Below, piece after piece: positions 1 through 12,717 of a DNA stretch of 64,000 nucleotides; position 1 is the first letter of the stretch; each line of letters starts with the position of its first letter. A model generated the notes under the pieces. It saw only the letters and a list, made by a program, of their open reading frames with translations. It was not told where the DNA came from and did not search any database. Location of the stretch: NCBI RefSeq assembly GCF_019578655.1, contig NC_063257.1, positions 16,182,001-16,246,000 of the forward strand, in the 5' to 3' direction. Origin of the DNA: Ricinus communis (lineage: Eukaryota; Streptophyta; Magnoliopsida; Malpighiales; Euphorbiaceae). The translations under genes and the position numbers were made by a program.

Positions 1-318
1 CATGGGCATAGATCTTAATTCCAACGGACATAATTCCCGAAAAATAGGCAAAGTCCTCAATCTAAGCAGGTGAAGTCCTCAAATCCAAGCAGATGAAGTC
101 CTCAGATCTCCAGTAGGGCGAAGTCCTCAAACTAAGCAGGCAAAGTCCTCAAGACAAGCTGGCATGGCACCAGAGTGAATCAGCAATCGAAGTTTGAGCT
201 TAGAAGGCGTGGCTTTTACAACTTACATATCCTTTTACTATATCCTTGATGTCTATCATTTGTCACTATTTATTTAACACATTTGCATGCTCATAAATTT
301 CGACAAATCGGGGGTAGC
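1..318 (+). mobile_element. 3' internal tail of a Tat-like Ty3/gypsy element (left part outside window)
   Basis: Non-coding tail just before the LTR that starts at 319. Four to five degenerate copies of a unit with the core AAGTCCTCA, followed by A-rich text and AAGCAGG/AAGCTGG, occur at about 48-165. The tail ends in a purine-rich tract (about 307-318, core TCGGGGGTAG) directly before the LTR's TG, the expected polypurine tract. The minus-strand copy near 48470-48800 has the same architecture (repeated GGACTTCAC blocks, then AGGGGCAG before its TG). Placement in Tat is inferred from that second copy and its antisense PMD frame. Confidence 0.7.
48..165 (+). repeat. Degenerate tandem repeat around AAGTCCTCA
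   Basis: Units of roughly 25-33 bp share the core AAGTCCTCA and a following AAGCAG. They lie in the untranslated 3' tail of the Tat-like element. A diverged equivalent (GGACTTCAC blocks) lies in the opposite orientation at about 48620-48790. Confidence 0.6.
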
Positions 319-835
319 TGTCAGCATCTCTTTTCTAGATCTAGGTATCGAGGAAAAAATGGATAACCCTATTGATGGAAGTTACTATCTTCTCAGGTCT
401 CGGGAGGTGAATGATAGATGAATCCGAGGGTGGGGTCGAGGTTAATCCAGTTGGAATTACCTTTTTGAAATCAATTTTGGACCTACTTGTCAGAAAAAAT
501 TAAGTTTGAGAGTTAAAATGGTAATTTTTATAAATTCAGGAACCTAATTGCAAATTTTTATAAAATTTTCTTGTGTAAAGTCGATTGGTTATACGTAGAG
601 CTAATCCGTTGTACATAGAGCCCATCAGCTTTACATAATGCCGATTGAGATTTTTGCACTACGACGTCTTTTTTTATGAAGATTTCATGTCCAAATATAG
701 ATTCTAGAAGGTTTTCTTAATGATAATTATCCTTTTAAACGATAATTATTTAAATTTTAAAAATAAATTAGATATTTATTAATATGTTCCTAAAATCTAT
801 CGCTTTCTTTAGAATTTTTCTTGAAACCCTACATC

Positions 836-843
836 TATAAATA
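836..843 (+). promoter_or_regulatory. TATA box of the Tat-like LTR
   Basis: TATAAATA within CTATAAATAGAAAG, about 520 bp into the LTR. Position and orientation fit the U3/R junction. It is the clearest promoter element in this LTR. Confidence 0.55.
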
Positions 844-2247
844 GAAAGAGGTATTTAGGATTTTGGAGGAGGAGTCAAGAACTAAAAATCGACCCTGAGT
901 GAAATCGATATAGGAGAAACACTAAAAAAGAAAGAACAGACAAAAAATCTAGACAAAAAAGAACGAAAATATTGTCGTTCTTAGTCGTCCTTAGAAGATT
1001 TAAACCATTGAAGAAAGAACCATTTTAGGAAGCAAACCAATCATTAAAGATCATTTTTAGAAATTTTTTTAATCGACAGAAGATTTCTCAAAGCCAGATC
1101 CAACACTGGATTCCTACTCGATTTTCAATTTAACTGCATCCTCATCTCTTGAGACTCGCATATCTAACATCCACGGTGACAACCCGAAGGTTTCTTCCAC
1201 TATACATCCACATTCATCATAAAATTGGTTCTTTCATTCATTCTTTTATTTTATTTATTTTATATTATTTGTTCTTAGAAACATGACTAGGATTTTGATA
1301 TATGATAAGTATGATTAGATTAGGTCTTTTATGAATATGCATGTTAATAGGGTTTTAATTTTGATAATATGAACTTAGGGTTTTAAGATCTGATGTTTTT
1401 CCAATTAGGATTTTAGATTTAATTAGAAACATTTTATAGGATCAATATCTAGATCTATTTGTCATTATGATTAAGTAATTGAACCTGTTAAAGAATGATT
1501 CCTTTGTTCTAATTGCCTTTTGTTGGTTTGTAATATTTAGAGTTTTTTAGTAATCTAGGATTTTTATTAGTTAAATGGCTTCCATTACTTTTGTTTTGAC
1601 GTTGTCAATCTATTTTCTCCCATTTTAATTGATTTTTAATGTCTGTGCATGTGAAATTCGGCTCTAGAATACAAAATTATGTTGAGGATTGAAGGAAAAT
1701 CGATGAAAATTTGCCTAAGGACCCTAGAGCCGATCGACTCTTTTTATAGAGCTGATCGGCTGTTCGTGCCAGACTCCCATTCTTTTTATTTTTGGCCATT
1801 TTTTGATGTATTTTTAGTTGCTGTATAGTTTTAGGTCTTTTTTTTTTGCAATCGTAGTTGTAGGCGGATTGTAATAATTAGGTTTTACTTTTTGTCTTAT
1901 TTTGTTTATAATTTTTTTTACTTAATGTTAATCAAAATCATGATTAAGTGAGTGATTAATTAAAATGGGTCATGTAGACTTAGGGCTAGAAACTGATCCA
2001 ACATGTATCTTGTAATACCCGAAATTTTTTTCTTTAATAAAGATAATATTAATAATGATTAATAAATGAGTTTTTATTTAAATTAATTTTATTTTATTTT
2101 TATTTGGTCTAAATTGAAATAAATTAAGTGAAATTTTAATGTTAGACAAATAAAGGAGTTATTTTTCTATACCCAATATCTTTAAGAAATTAATTAAGTA
2201 AATTATTTGAGAAATAAATTATATTTTGGTTATTCAATTTTCTCCAA

Positions 2248-2250
<3 letters not shown>

Positions 2251-2282
<32 letters not shown>
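2251..2282. repeat. (TA)n microsatellite
   Basis: Uninterrupted TA dinucleotides, about 15-16 units, inside the solo LTR. Confidence 0.95.
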
Positions 2283-2288
<6 letters not shown>

Positions 2289-4059
2289 ATTATATTGGAA
2301 AATTTTGAAAAAATTTGTAAAGGATGCTTTTATGAAAGAATTTTTGGGGAAATTGGTATTTTAATTAACTAGTGGTATTAAATTTTAAGTTGGAAAATAG
2401 TTAGCAAATTGATTAATTAAATAATTGTGTGTTAAGACTAAATTGAAAATTTATTTTGGGATGAGGATTAAAAGTATAATTTTATTATTATGAGAGTTTA
2501 ATGAAAATTTGTAAGTTTGATATTTTTGTAAATAAATATGTCGGCAGGGGTATATATGTAATTATGTATTTTCAATAATTCTAATTTGGCCCAAATTAAA
2601 TAGTTAGGGGCTTAATTGAAAGGATAAAGAAAAGTTTAGGGGTTAATTGGAATTTTTATAGGATGAAATTGATAGTAATTAAAAGAGTTGAAGGACCAAA
2701 AGGTAAGAAAGAAAAATATAGGGACCTAATGTCGATATTGGAAGGAAAGAAAGAAGAAAAGAAAAGAAAGGAAGAGAAGAGGAGGGAGGAAGGAGACGTC
2801 GGGGAAGGAGAGTGAGGGGCTGTCGTCCGTGGCAGGTGGAGGCCGCTCGAGACGCCAGTGGTGGGAGAGGGGAGTCCAATGCATGCAGACAAAAAAAAAG
2901 GGGAGTCATCGGCGGGCGGCGAGGTTGGTCTTGTTTTAAACGATGAGTTGAGGGCTTCTTTTTGGTGGCGGCGGCGTCGGCTTTGGTGGCAGGAGGAGGG
3001 AGTTCCGGTGAGGTGATGACAGCAGCATTTTTTGGCATTTCCGGCGAGCTCCGGCGGTGGATGGACGATAGAAGGGCATATCCGGACTCCCCTCAGCTCA
3101 AGCTTTGCAATGGCACCGGTTTCGTGGCGATCGGGCTCCGTTTGCAAATCGAGGGCCGAGATCGTCCGCAAATCTCTTCGGATGATTGGGAGTCGGATCG
3201 GAAAATCGGAAGCGGGGATCATCATCAGCGCGTCGTTTCGAGTCCGATGGTGTGTTTGGATCGTCGATCGGACTCCGGCGGCTGGAGACGAGTCGACCGA
3301 GCGATCAAGCGTCTCGGTAATTTTTCTCTGGCCTGTTGATTTTGAAATTCTCTGGTTTATTATATGCTTGTTGATTTGTGTTGAGTATTAGATAATATTT
3401 GTGTGTAAAAATAACTGTTTGTCAGACTGCCTGCCATAGTCATGAATTGTGTTGTGTGGGGAAGTCGGGAAAAATAGTGAAGTCTTGGGGACCCGACTCC
3501 CATTGTATTAAATTGTTGATTTTTTGAAGTGTTTTTCTGGTCCTGGACCCGTTTTACGGGGGGTAAACGTTCGTGGTTTAGGGGAGGTTTTGCCGAATTT
3601 TCGGTAGAATTTACCCCAGTCAAGATTCTTAGGCAGTCAGTCCTAGGAATCTAGATCTAGGGTTAATGGTCAACTGTTTCAGCGTTATTGATTAATTGTT
3701 TTCCGTGATTAGATGATCTGTCAGTTCGGCTCGCTCTACCCGAGGCACCGGAGCAGAGCTAGGAGGTCACCAAAGCTGTGAGTTAAAGTCATATATTTGT
3801 TATGCACGTGTCATGCATAATTTTAAATAGTTATCGTGATTAATTGATTGCAAGTTTAATTATTAATTTAATTATTATTCATATGTATTATGCTTTTTAA
3901 TTACTATTCATGTATGTTCTCCTTTATTATTGATTTTATCATTGCATGATGACACGGGATGGGACAATAGTAGAACATATTGGTTTAATGAGTGTACCGA
4001 TGTAAATTCGAGAGTGATGGAAAAAGGGTAAATGGGTAAATTTAAAAACAAAAGTTTAG

Positions 4060-4340
4060 GATTTGCCCTGGTCCAGCATCGCTCTCTGGGCTTAGTAGAG
4101 TGTGTTTGCCGGAGTAAAGGTCCCTGGTCGAGCATTGCTCTCTGGGCGCCAGCTTATTTGGATACCTAAGTGACTAGACTAGAAGTAAGGTCCTTGGCCA
4201 AGCTTCGCTCTCTAGGCTCCAGTCTTATTGGAATAAAAGAGCCAAAAGGCTAAGGCTGATAGTGAAAATTAAATGACCAGACTGGAGTTAAGGACCCTGG
4301 TTGAGCTTCGCTCTCTGAGCGCCAGTCCTGTTGGAATGAG
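4060..4340 (+). repeat. Four degenerate copies of a GAGC(A/T)T(T/C)GCTCTCTGGGC unit
   Basis: Copies at about 4060-4105, 4117-4160, 4188-4232 and 4284-4335 share GGTCCCTGG/GGACCCTGG, then GAGCTTCGCTCTCTGAGC-like text and CCAGTC. Each contains a short inverted GAGC..GCTC. Spacing is irregular (roughly 60-100 bp). The block lies in the 3' third of the solo LTR. Confidence 0.65.
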
Positions 4341-5522
4341 ATTAGTCGGGATGTTAGAGTTAAGATTGACCGAGATGCTAGTGTTGGGATTAGGGTTCTA
4401 CTGAAGTATTCCGTCCCGTAGTGTGTGAAAACTATTTTATTTAAGCATGACCCAATGTTTATTCTAAATTAGATAAATGTGTTATTGAAGTGTTTGAAAT
4501 TATTTTTGGATATATGATTTTAACTCACTCTCGAGACTGACAATCTCAATTTTACTGTTTTCCAGATCCGTGACTGTTAGTCTTCCCGCGACCCTTATCT
4601 AGTAACCCGACTCCTTTATCATCGGGTGGTGTATTTGATTTGGTATGTTAAATTGTAAAATCTTAGATTCTCCGTAGTAGAAATAGTAGACTTGTCAGTT
4701 GTAAATTATTATAGTTTTCGGGACTTGCTTAATTCTTCTGGAAGACTGAATTAAATATGTGGAATGTAATGGTTAAGAAATCATGACATCAAAAATATTA
4801 GATGATTTTATTTAAGTCAGTGAGTGTCAGGCTTACTACGAGATTCAGTGGCCTTACGCCTACCCATTCCCTAGTACCGGTCACGAGCCCACAGATCGGG
4901 TCGTGACATATCTAGTAGTCTAATAGGCTAATCAATCTTAATTGGGCCGAAACTCTAAAATCCAAGTAGACTAGCGGGCTTTGGCATGTTTAGTTAGAGT
5001 TTAGTTAGGATTAAGATCACAATGAATGACCTTCTCATAACGAGTAGTCTATTAGGTTTAAAAGTTGGAATTCAAGAACATAATTGGTAATTGGGCTAGA
5101 CTAGGTAGGCCTTGTACATAATTGACTAGTAAGCTAGATTAACAAACTTAAACACGGGCTGGGCTTGATAAAATATATTAGACTTAGGTGTATTATGTGT
5201 GTTGTTTTGGCATGCCTGTGTATGAATTGCTTGCATTTATATGGAATAATTTGTTAAATAATAAAATTAAAGATAAATATACACAAATGAGAAAGTTGGC
5301 TTCCGGATCCATCTATGGCGTAAGCTTCCTTATAAAATATGAGAAACGCCACTCATTAGTAAAAGTATCTCGGTGATTATCCGGGTGGTGACTCCCATTT
5401 CTACGCTAGTCTCAATGACTAGTTAGGGTATTTCCAATTAGGTTGAAAAGCCCATAATGCCTACAATACCGTAATTGCTAAAGACACTTGGGTGTGCGCC
5501 CGAAACCGTCACTCACATTAAT

Positions 5523-6582
5523 ATTTTGAGATAGAAAATTTAAAAATTAACACAATAATAAAATAAAGTCTTACTTGTATACGAGATTGCAGATAATATT
5601 AAGTGAAATAATATTTAAAATAAATGTAGAAAGAAAAATGAATAAAATAATAAATAATAAATAATAAAATTTATTTTTAAATAATTTAATAATAGATAAA
5701 TAATAGTCTCTGAAAATCATAAAGTCTATAATATCTTTAAAAGTATTTTTTAAAATAAATTTATAAAAATTATTTATAAAATTATCAATTCTGTAAATAT
5801 TATTAAAAATTTATCAATTTTTAAAAAATAATTAAATCTTTAAAAATCTTACTTAATTCAAGATCAATTCACCTTTTTTTATTGCTTCTATCATTTCAGC
5901 TAATAATATTTGAAAAAAATATAAAATTATGAAAATCTATTAAAAGAGAATTTTAAAATTTCTATTTTAATATTCTCAATTATATCATTCATTATATTAC
6001 TATATATATTCAATTTATTAGTAGTCAAATTACATACATTATGTCTTAAAAAATAAAAATTGCAATTTCAATATTTAAATTAAAAACTATTTATCATCAA
6101 AATAGCAGCAAACGACAATTACTGAAAATAAGCGCAGAGGATTTAATTAGAAAGAAAAATAATTATTATATTGAAATAATAGAAATTAAAATAATAGAAA
6201 TTAAAAAAAAAAATCAACATACCGTTTATGAAATCTTTTTTATAAAAAAAAAAAAAAAAAGTGTGATAATTTCAAGTCCTCTCTCATAATAATGAAGGAC
6301 AGGTAATGGGTTTGTTTAATTCAATAAAGTCAAATTGGAAACAGACTTGTTTAGCCAGCACCGAGACAACCCAGCTTGATTATGAATTTTGCATCACTTA
6401 TAACAGTAAAAAAAAAATAAAAAAATCTCACTACCTCCATCATCTCTGCTCCATCTTTTCCCTTCGCGCGTATGACTCCCTTTCTGATTCCACTTCAACA
6501 ACCACAAAAGGTGAGAAATTCAACTACCCATTTACTTGATTGAACCAAAACACCAGAAAACAATTCATCAGATTGAATAAAG
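5523..6582 (+). other. AT-rich upstream region of the YSL gene
   Basis: Very AT-rich DNA (long A/T stretches at 5560-6260, an A-run near 6245) between the Tat LTR and the YSL start codon. The less AT-rich, pyrimidine-rich part (about 6425-6500) is a plausible 5' UTR. I cannot place a TATA box or transcription start with confidence, and no coding sequence is recognisable. Confidence 0.5.
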
Positions 6583-7960
6583 ATGGAGCAAAATGAAGTG
6601 GGTCTTGATTTGGAGAAGAAGAACAAGAACTCAGAAGAGGAGGAAGAAGAAGAAAAAGAAAGGCACCGAAAGTACTATTCAGTAGAGCAGATATTCGAAG
6701 AGCAGGAAGTGCCATCATGGAGAAAGCAACTGACTGTAAGGGCATTCTTGGTGAGCTTTGTGCTGAGTATATTATTCAGCTTCATAGTAATGAAGCTAAA
6801 TCTAACGACTGGGATTTTACCTTTACTCAATGTATCTGCTGGTCTTTTGGGTTTCTTTTTCCTCAAAATTTGGACATCTTTTCTTTCCAAGTTTCGGTTA
6901 CTCAGCCAACCATTTACAAGACAAGAGAACACTGTTATCCAGACTTGTGTTGTTGCCTCCTCCGGAATCGCCTTCAGTGGTACTTTCTTCTTCTTTTTGA
7001 TCCCCTTTATTATTTTTATTTTTTTCTACTTTAAATTTAATTACTTGTTAAATCAAGGCATAACTTTGTGATGTTTTCTTTTTTTAACTAAAGATTGAAC
7101 TGATTGTAAAGATTGATACTTATGTAACATTGATTGGTAAAGTAGATTACCATAGAAAGATGTTTTTATTGTTGATTTTTCAAGTATGGAAGATGAAGAT
7201 AGGAATATGCAAAAAGAACAAACAAAGTAGAAAAGATAAAAGTGTCTACTTCTTTTAATTGTCTTTTTCTTCAACTAGAGATGGTATGGTTGAGGAGCCG
7301 AAAAAGAGAGGACTTACTAAGTTACAATATTATCCTCTTTCCAGTGAAAGACGAGATTTTTTTTTCTTTCCTTTCTTTTAAATAGATATAAATAATATGA
7401 GTTGTTTGTTTGTTCTTTGTGGTTGTATTTTCTTTTCTTTTTTTTTAAAGGTTCTAAGCCTCCATTAGTATTGCGGTTGGTAAAAGTGCTTTAAAAAAAT
7501 TAAAAAAACTTTTTTTTTTTTGAGTTATGAATACTACTTCTGTTCTGAAGAAAAGTAAGTAAATTAATATTTTGTTTCAAAATGAGATTTGATGAATGCA
7601 GATTATAAAAAAATGAATTTATTAAATAAAAGAATTCTAAACTTATTTTTTAAAACCCAATGACTATTCCAAACATGCCCATAGTGTGTAGACACATATC
7701 TATCAGTAGGTTGCAGCCTCTTGTCATTTTTGTTTTATTTTATCTTTTATAAGTGTAGCTAAAGCAGGATGTGATTATGATTTTAGAGATTTTATAATAT
7801 TAATTTTGGGATATGATGGAGGATATATAATTTAATAGAGATAAAGGAGGGTGTACATTTGTTTTGTTCATAAAAGGAGGATATAATTGTTTATTTTATT
7901 GCTAAATTGGAGAAAGTTAAACTCCAAAAGTGACCTCTTTGAAGTTAAACTCCAAAGTTG

Positions 7961-7995
<35 letters not shown>

Positions 7996-10900
7996 AAAAG
8001 AAAAAAGACATTAATAGTAGGTTAACAACAACTACATTGTCTCAAGTTGAAACTCATCTAAGTTACCCTTTTATTTAATGACATCAAGTTTTATTCATCA
8101 TTTTATAAAAACTTTGTTTTATAAGCTCCTTTATTTTAACTTAAATCAAATAATTCTTATGAGCTGTTCTTCAGAACAGTTAAAACTCATGGATCAACAT
8201 GTGGTTTAGGCTGATATTATTATGCTCTCATGTTTGTCGAAAAAACAGGTCAGGTCCAATGCCATATGAAATTTTGTGCATATTAAATGTTCATTCTGAA
8301 CAGTTAGTAATTTTTAATCATTAGAGCAAACTCTCAGGGGATTGAGTAATATACCATGTTTTCTACACTAAAAAACATACTGCATTACCTTCTCTTGCCC
8401 AAAAAACTTTCTGGTGCTTTGTGGTTGTTGAAGACATTTCTTTCCTGGAAATACTGCTGTCTTATATAAATATTAGGAGATGCATGATCCCATGAAGACA
8501 ATGCCCATTAACCATTGTGAAGTTGTATTGAAGTAAAGTTATTTGGTCCTAGTCTTTTAGTAACATTCATGAAGCAATCCTGATATGAAATGAATAAATA
8601 ATGGAGTGCTGCTTGATTATGTCTGATTCAGACTGGTGGGTCCAGTTGAGTTATTTATAGCCTGTTGGACTGATTTTAGTTATCGAACTTATTTATAAGC
8701 CTAAGAGTTGAATTATTTTTAGAAGAATTATATCAATTTCATGTTTAAATTGGTCAACAGAAGACCTTTTTATGCTATTTGATTAGAATCCAAACAATTT
8801 TAATAAATGGCTAATTTGTGAGATGAAATTTCCAAATTTCTGAAGTTATGCCCCTGCTTGATGATTATTTGCGGTTATTGATGAATCTGTATTTTGGAGT
8901 TTGTACTGAGTGAATCAGTTCCATTGTTTGATATTTAGTGGTTTGCTAAAAATTTAATGTTTTTATCATTGATGTAAAATTAGGAGGTTTTGGGAGTTAC
9001 CTCTTTGGAATGAGTGAGACTATTGCCAAACAGTCAGCAGAAGACAAAATTGATCATAAAAATCCCTCATTACCTTGGATGATTGGCTTCCTATTCGTAG
9101 TTAGCTTTCTGGGCCTTTTCTCCGTGGTGCCACTCAGGAAGGTACAAAATACAGTATCTATAAATTGGATGTGAAGTGTACTAACAACCAAAAATTAAAT
9201 TGACCTTTTTAATATTCTTCTTTTAACATTGTTTCCTTTAGAATGTATTCTCCCAGTTTTTGTTTGAGATTTCTTCCTCTAATCACCTTGATTGGCCTCA
9301 GATCATGATCATAGACTTCAAATTGACATATCCAAGTGGCACTGCAACTGCTCATCTCATCAACAGTTTCCACACTCCTGCAGGAGCCAAGCTAGCAAAG
9401 TAACCTCTTGTCGGACTTGCAGTTTATCTTAATTGGATATGAGTATGTAGCAACTGTAAGATATTCCTGACCATCTTGGTTTTTCCATTGTAGGAAACAA
9501 GTGAAGACACTGGGTAAGTTCTTTTCTTTCAGCTTCTTGTGGGGTTTCTTTCAATGGTTCTATGCTGCAGGAGATGGTTGTGGATTTGGTAGCTTCCCTA
9601 CATTTGGACTCGAGGCATATAAAAACAAGTAAATATATTACTTAACTTCCAAATAAATTTAATTAATGTAAAAGCATTATACTGGAGACAAAGAACTTAC
9701 CTTCACAAATTCTGTTATAAATATGTAATTATTTTGTGTATGCAGGTTTTACTTTGATTTCTCAGCAACATATGTTGGAGTTGGAATGATTTGCCCTTAT
9801 ATTGTTAACATATCAGTTTTGCTTGGAGGAGTTCTTTCCTGGGGTCTAATGTGGCCTCTGATAGATACTAGAAAGGGTGATTGGTATCCTGCAGCACTGA
9901 GCTCAAATGACATACATGGCCTTCAAGGTTACAGGGTAAGTTTCTATTGAAGTGTTAGAATGGCCTTGCACAATTCAAAATATTTTTCGCAAAGGATTTT
10001 CATTAGCACTGACTAGCTTAAGTATTGAACTCAGGTTTTTATTGCTATCGCCATGATCTTGGGTGATGGTCTATACAACTTCTTCAAGGTGCTCACCCGG
10101 ACACTGGTTGCCTTGTTTCTCCAACTTCGAAATAGAGGTGCAAGAAATTTCCTTCCTAATGCTGGCCAACTTTCTCCCAGGAGCTGTAACTTCTCTTATG
10201 ACGATGAACGTCGGACTCGGCTGTTTCTCAAGGATCAAATTCCGACATGGTTTGCTATTGCAAGCTATGTTGCAATTGCTGCCATTTCTACTGCCACTCT
10301 TCCGCACATTTTTCACCAGCTCAAATGGTATTACATACTGGTCATCTATTTCTTTGCACCAACCTTGGCATTTTGTAATGCTTATGGGTGTGGACTCACT
10401 GACTGGTCCCTTGCCTCCACCTATGGGAAGCTTGCTATTTTCACAATTGGCGCATGGGCTGGGGCCTCACATGGTGGAGTTATTGCTGGACTTGCAGCTT
10501 GTGGAGTCATGATGAACATCGTCGCCACAGCCTCTGACCTAACCCAGGATTTTAAGACAGGTTACTTAACCTTGTCTTCACCACGGTCAATGTTTGTGAG
10601 CCAAGTAATTGGAACCGCGATGGGTTGCATAATTTCCCCTTGTGTCTTTTGGCTCTTCTACAAAGCGTTTGATGATCTTGGGCAGCCTGGAAGTGAATAC
10701 CCTTCTCCTAATGCTGTTATATACAGAAACATGGCAATTTTGGGGGTACAGGGCTTCTCAGCACTGCCAAAGGATTGCCTCTTGCTTTGTTATGTGTTTT
10801 TTGGTGCTGCCATTCTGATAGACGTGATCAAAGACACATTGGGTAAGAGATGGGCGAGATTCATACCTCTCCCAATGGCAATGGCCATACCTTTCTATTT

Positions 10901-11141
10901 GGGGCCATACTTCGCCATTGACATGTGCGTAGGAAGCTTCATTCTGTTTGTCTGGGAAAAGATCAACAAGACAAAGGCGGATGCCTTTGGCCCAGCAGTG
11001 GCTTCCGGTTTGATTTGCGGGGATGGAATATGGACTTTGCCTAGTTCGATACTAGCTCTAGCAGGAGTTAAGCCACCCATTTGCATGAAGTTTTTGTCGG
11101 AGGGAGCAAATAGCAGGGTTGACAAGTTCTTAGGATCATGA
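6583..11141 (+). CDS. Yellow Stripe-Like (YSL) oligopeptide-family transporter, YSL5/7/8-type, six exons
   Basis: Predicted exons: 6583-6979, 8984-9141, 9302-9399, 9494-9628, 9746-9935, 10035-11141. All introns are GT/AG and phases agree across joins; total 2085 bp, 694 residues, normal for the family. An in-frame TGA at 6574-6576 supports the ATG. The N-terminus is cytosolic-looking and Glu/Lys-rich with a run of acidic residues. Then come family blocks: [151 protein letters not shown] proteins are multi-spanning membrane carriers; many carry metal-nicotianamine complexes, and Arabidopsis YSL7/YSL8 are reported to import the peptide syringolin A. Assignment to that subgroup is from remembered similarity. 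No frameshift or stop was seen, so it is probably functional. Confidence 0.93.
6980..8983 (+). other. Large first intron of the YSL gene
   Basis: A 2.0 kb GT...AG intron splitting a glycine codon (phase 1). It is AT-rich, holds a (CTT)11 tract and a short imperfect duplication around AGTTAAACTCCAAA (about 7915-7960). No exon or element with convincing termini is seen inside. Confidence 0.8.
7962..7994. repeat. (CTT)11 microsatellite in YSL intron 1
   Basis: Eleven perfect CTT units read directly. Intronic, so length variation would not change the protein. Confidence 0.95.
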
Positions 11142-11539
11142 GGTAAGCTTGAAGGTTTGGCTGTAGTGCTTTCTTGTATATTAATTCTTAGGCCTTCTCA
11201 TTAGCAAAAAAACATGGTGTAGAAAAGAAAATGTCATTGTTGTTTTTTTTACCTTACTATTACAATATATCTGTATTTTGTTTTTTGTTTTTGATAATGT
11301 GCTGATGGATATGATCATATGATTACCAAAGATTGCAACCCTGTTAATAGTCTAGGTTATGCACTGTGATACTCAATTTAAAAAAAATTTCTTTTTGATT
11401 TTGAAAATTACTTTTTAAAAGCGAGTAAATTAACATTTTTTTTAAAGCAGTTTAAAAATAATATAGTTTATAAAATATTAAAAATAAATAAAATATTAAA
11501 TACAAAAATTTTAAACTTTTTTTTTTACATTATTTAACA
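11142..11539 (+). other. YSL 3' flank
   Basis: T-rich sequence after the TGA, likely holding the 3' UTR. No canonical AATAAA is seen near the stop. AT-rich spacer follows; nothing coding is recognised. Confidence 0.5.
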
Positions 11540-12717
11540 CCAAAATATATTATAGTTTTATACTATCTAGATCAAAATAGTTTAGACTGAGTTTGAAAAT
11601 AATTAAAACTAAAAGTGTAAATCATAATAAAGAAATCAAGTTAATAAAAACCTGAACTAAGTTTCCACCATACTAACCCTTCTATAATTTGATTAAATAT
11701 TTATTAAATCTAGTTTAATTTATTTTAAAGATAATTTATACCAAATTAGCAAATATATTATTTCAATCATACCACCATATTCATTAATTCCTTGCTTACT
11801 GTTGTGGTCAATTCTATTAATTTAAATTCATTAAGTTCTATGGCAAATTTAAGCAAATCTCAAGAACCTTATAAGCTTTATGTCTAAGTCTTAATAGTCA
11901 TTGCTTAATATTCTTTAAATTAATATCAAATTTCAATTGTCGTTACTTCGCTTAATACTTAATTGCAAATATTAGATCTTTATATGCACAATAACATTAA
12001 GTAGAAGAATAATAAGTCAAAATAATTAAACCAAGAATCAAGGAATATTACTAAATCAAATCATAGAATAAGGTTACTGGGTTTCCACCAAATTCTAAAA
12101 AATAAACTTAGTTACTCATAATATAATTGAAACTAACAAAATTAAATGAGTTCATTGAATGTAAGAATAATAAAGTAAAATAAGAAGGGGAGAAAGAATT
12201 CTTGGATCTTGACGGAATTCCTTCAATCTTGGTCTTTGAATCTTCTTCAATCCTTGCCTTTAGCCACTTTTTCTAATTCTAGAAACTTGCCTCCTAACCC
12301 TAGAATATCTCCACGAATACCTAAGAATACCTCTACTAATGTTTATATAGCCCAAGGCTATTAAAAAGACCTAAAAACCCAAAAATACATAAAATAGACT
12401 AAAATTCTTAGTGCTGAAATTGGCACGCCCCGCGCTTGCGGCAGTAAGTTTCTTTTATATGCCCTTTGCGCTACCTCGTGGAAGTTCTATCTTTGTTGAA
12501 GTGTTTCCAATATGCTCTTTTTTGCTCCTATGCCCTCCAATCTTCCTTAACTTGCTTAATTAAAATAAAAAACTCCTATTTTTTACCAAAATTACCTGAA
12601 ATTATAAATAACTCAACCAAGTGAATAAATTCATAATAATTTCACTGAAATCACCATAGAATTATCATAATTAGCCATACAAAGTACTAAATTACTATGC
12701 ATAAAATGAGTGTATCA
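11540..12717 (-). mobile_element. Degenerate LTR-like sequence, minus orientation
   Basis: The right end GAGTGTATCA reads on the minus strand as TGATACACTCATTTT, the TGAT start seen in other LTRs here. LTR-like composition follows (a CG-rich patch at 12420-12435 and a leader-like patch at 12185-12330). The left end and target duplication could not be found; the left boundary is a guess. Confidence 0.35.

Larger units (their letters stand above)
2011..4908 (+). mobile_element. Solo LTR (2.9 kb), TSD TATCT, nested in the Tat-like LTR
   Basis: Begins TGTAATACCCGAAA and ends GGGTCGTGACA, the terminal text common in plant chromovirus (Tekay-like) LTRs. It is flanked by direct 5-bp duplications TATCT at 2006-2010 and 4909-4913. 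No gag, pol, PBS or second LTR is present, so it is a solo LTR left by LTR-LTR recombination. It is AT-rich except for a GC-rich core (about 2740-3330). Open frames in that core occur on both strands (for example 2962-3339 plus and 2656-3225 minus) with no recognisable domain; I do not call them genes. Confidence 0.88.
319..5517 (+). mobile_element. 3' LTR of Tat-like element, interrupted by a solo LTR
   Basis: Starts TGTCAGCATC after a polypurine tract and ends ACTCACA. Removing the nested insertion (2011-4908 plus one 5-bp duplication) leaves about 2.3 kb, the length of the related minus-strand LTR at 46187-48469. The two share blocks at both ends, such as GTGTCTTTAGCAA/GACACTTGGGTG and GAGTGGCGTTTCTCA in opposite orientation. 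A TATA box (tataaata, 836-843) follows typical U3 text, supporting plus orientation. Clusters of a GCCGATCGGC-type motif occur at about 580-655 and 1718-1762. The 3' flank 5518-5522 is TTAAT; the partner duplication is outside the window. Confidence 0.8.

Noticed and set aside
2656..3339. Long frames on both strands in the 2.9 kb solo LTR (including 189 and 125 codons)
   Set aside because: They overlap each other in a GC-rich LTR core, lack domains and lie wholly inside a repeat.
7440..7690. Possible hAT-type MITE in YSL intron 1 (ends near GCCTCCATTAGTATTGCGG and CAAACATGCCC)
   Set aside because: The inverted ends match only weakly by eye and I found no 8-bp target duplication.
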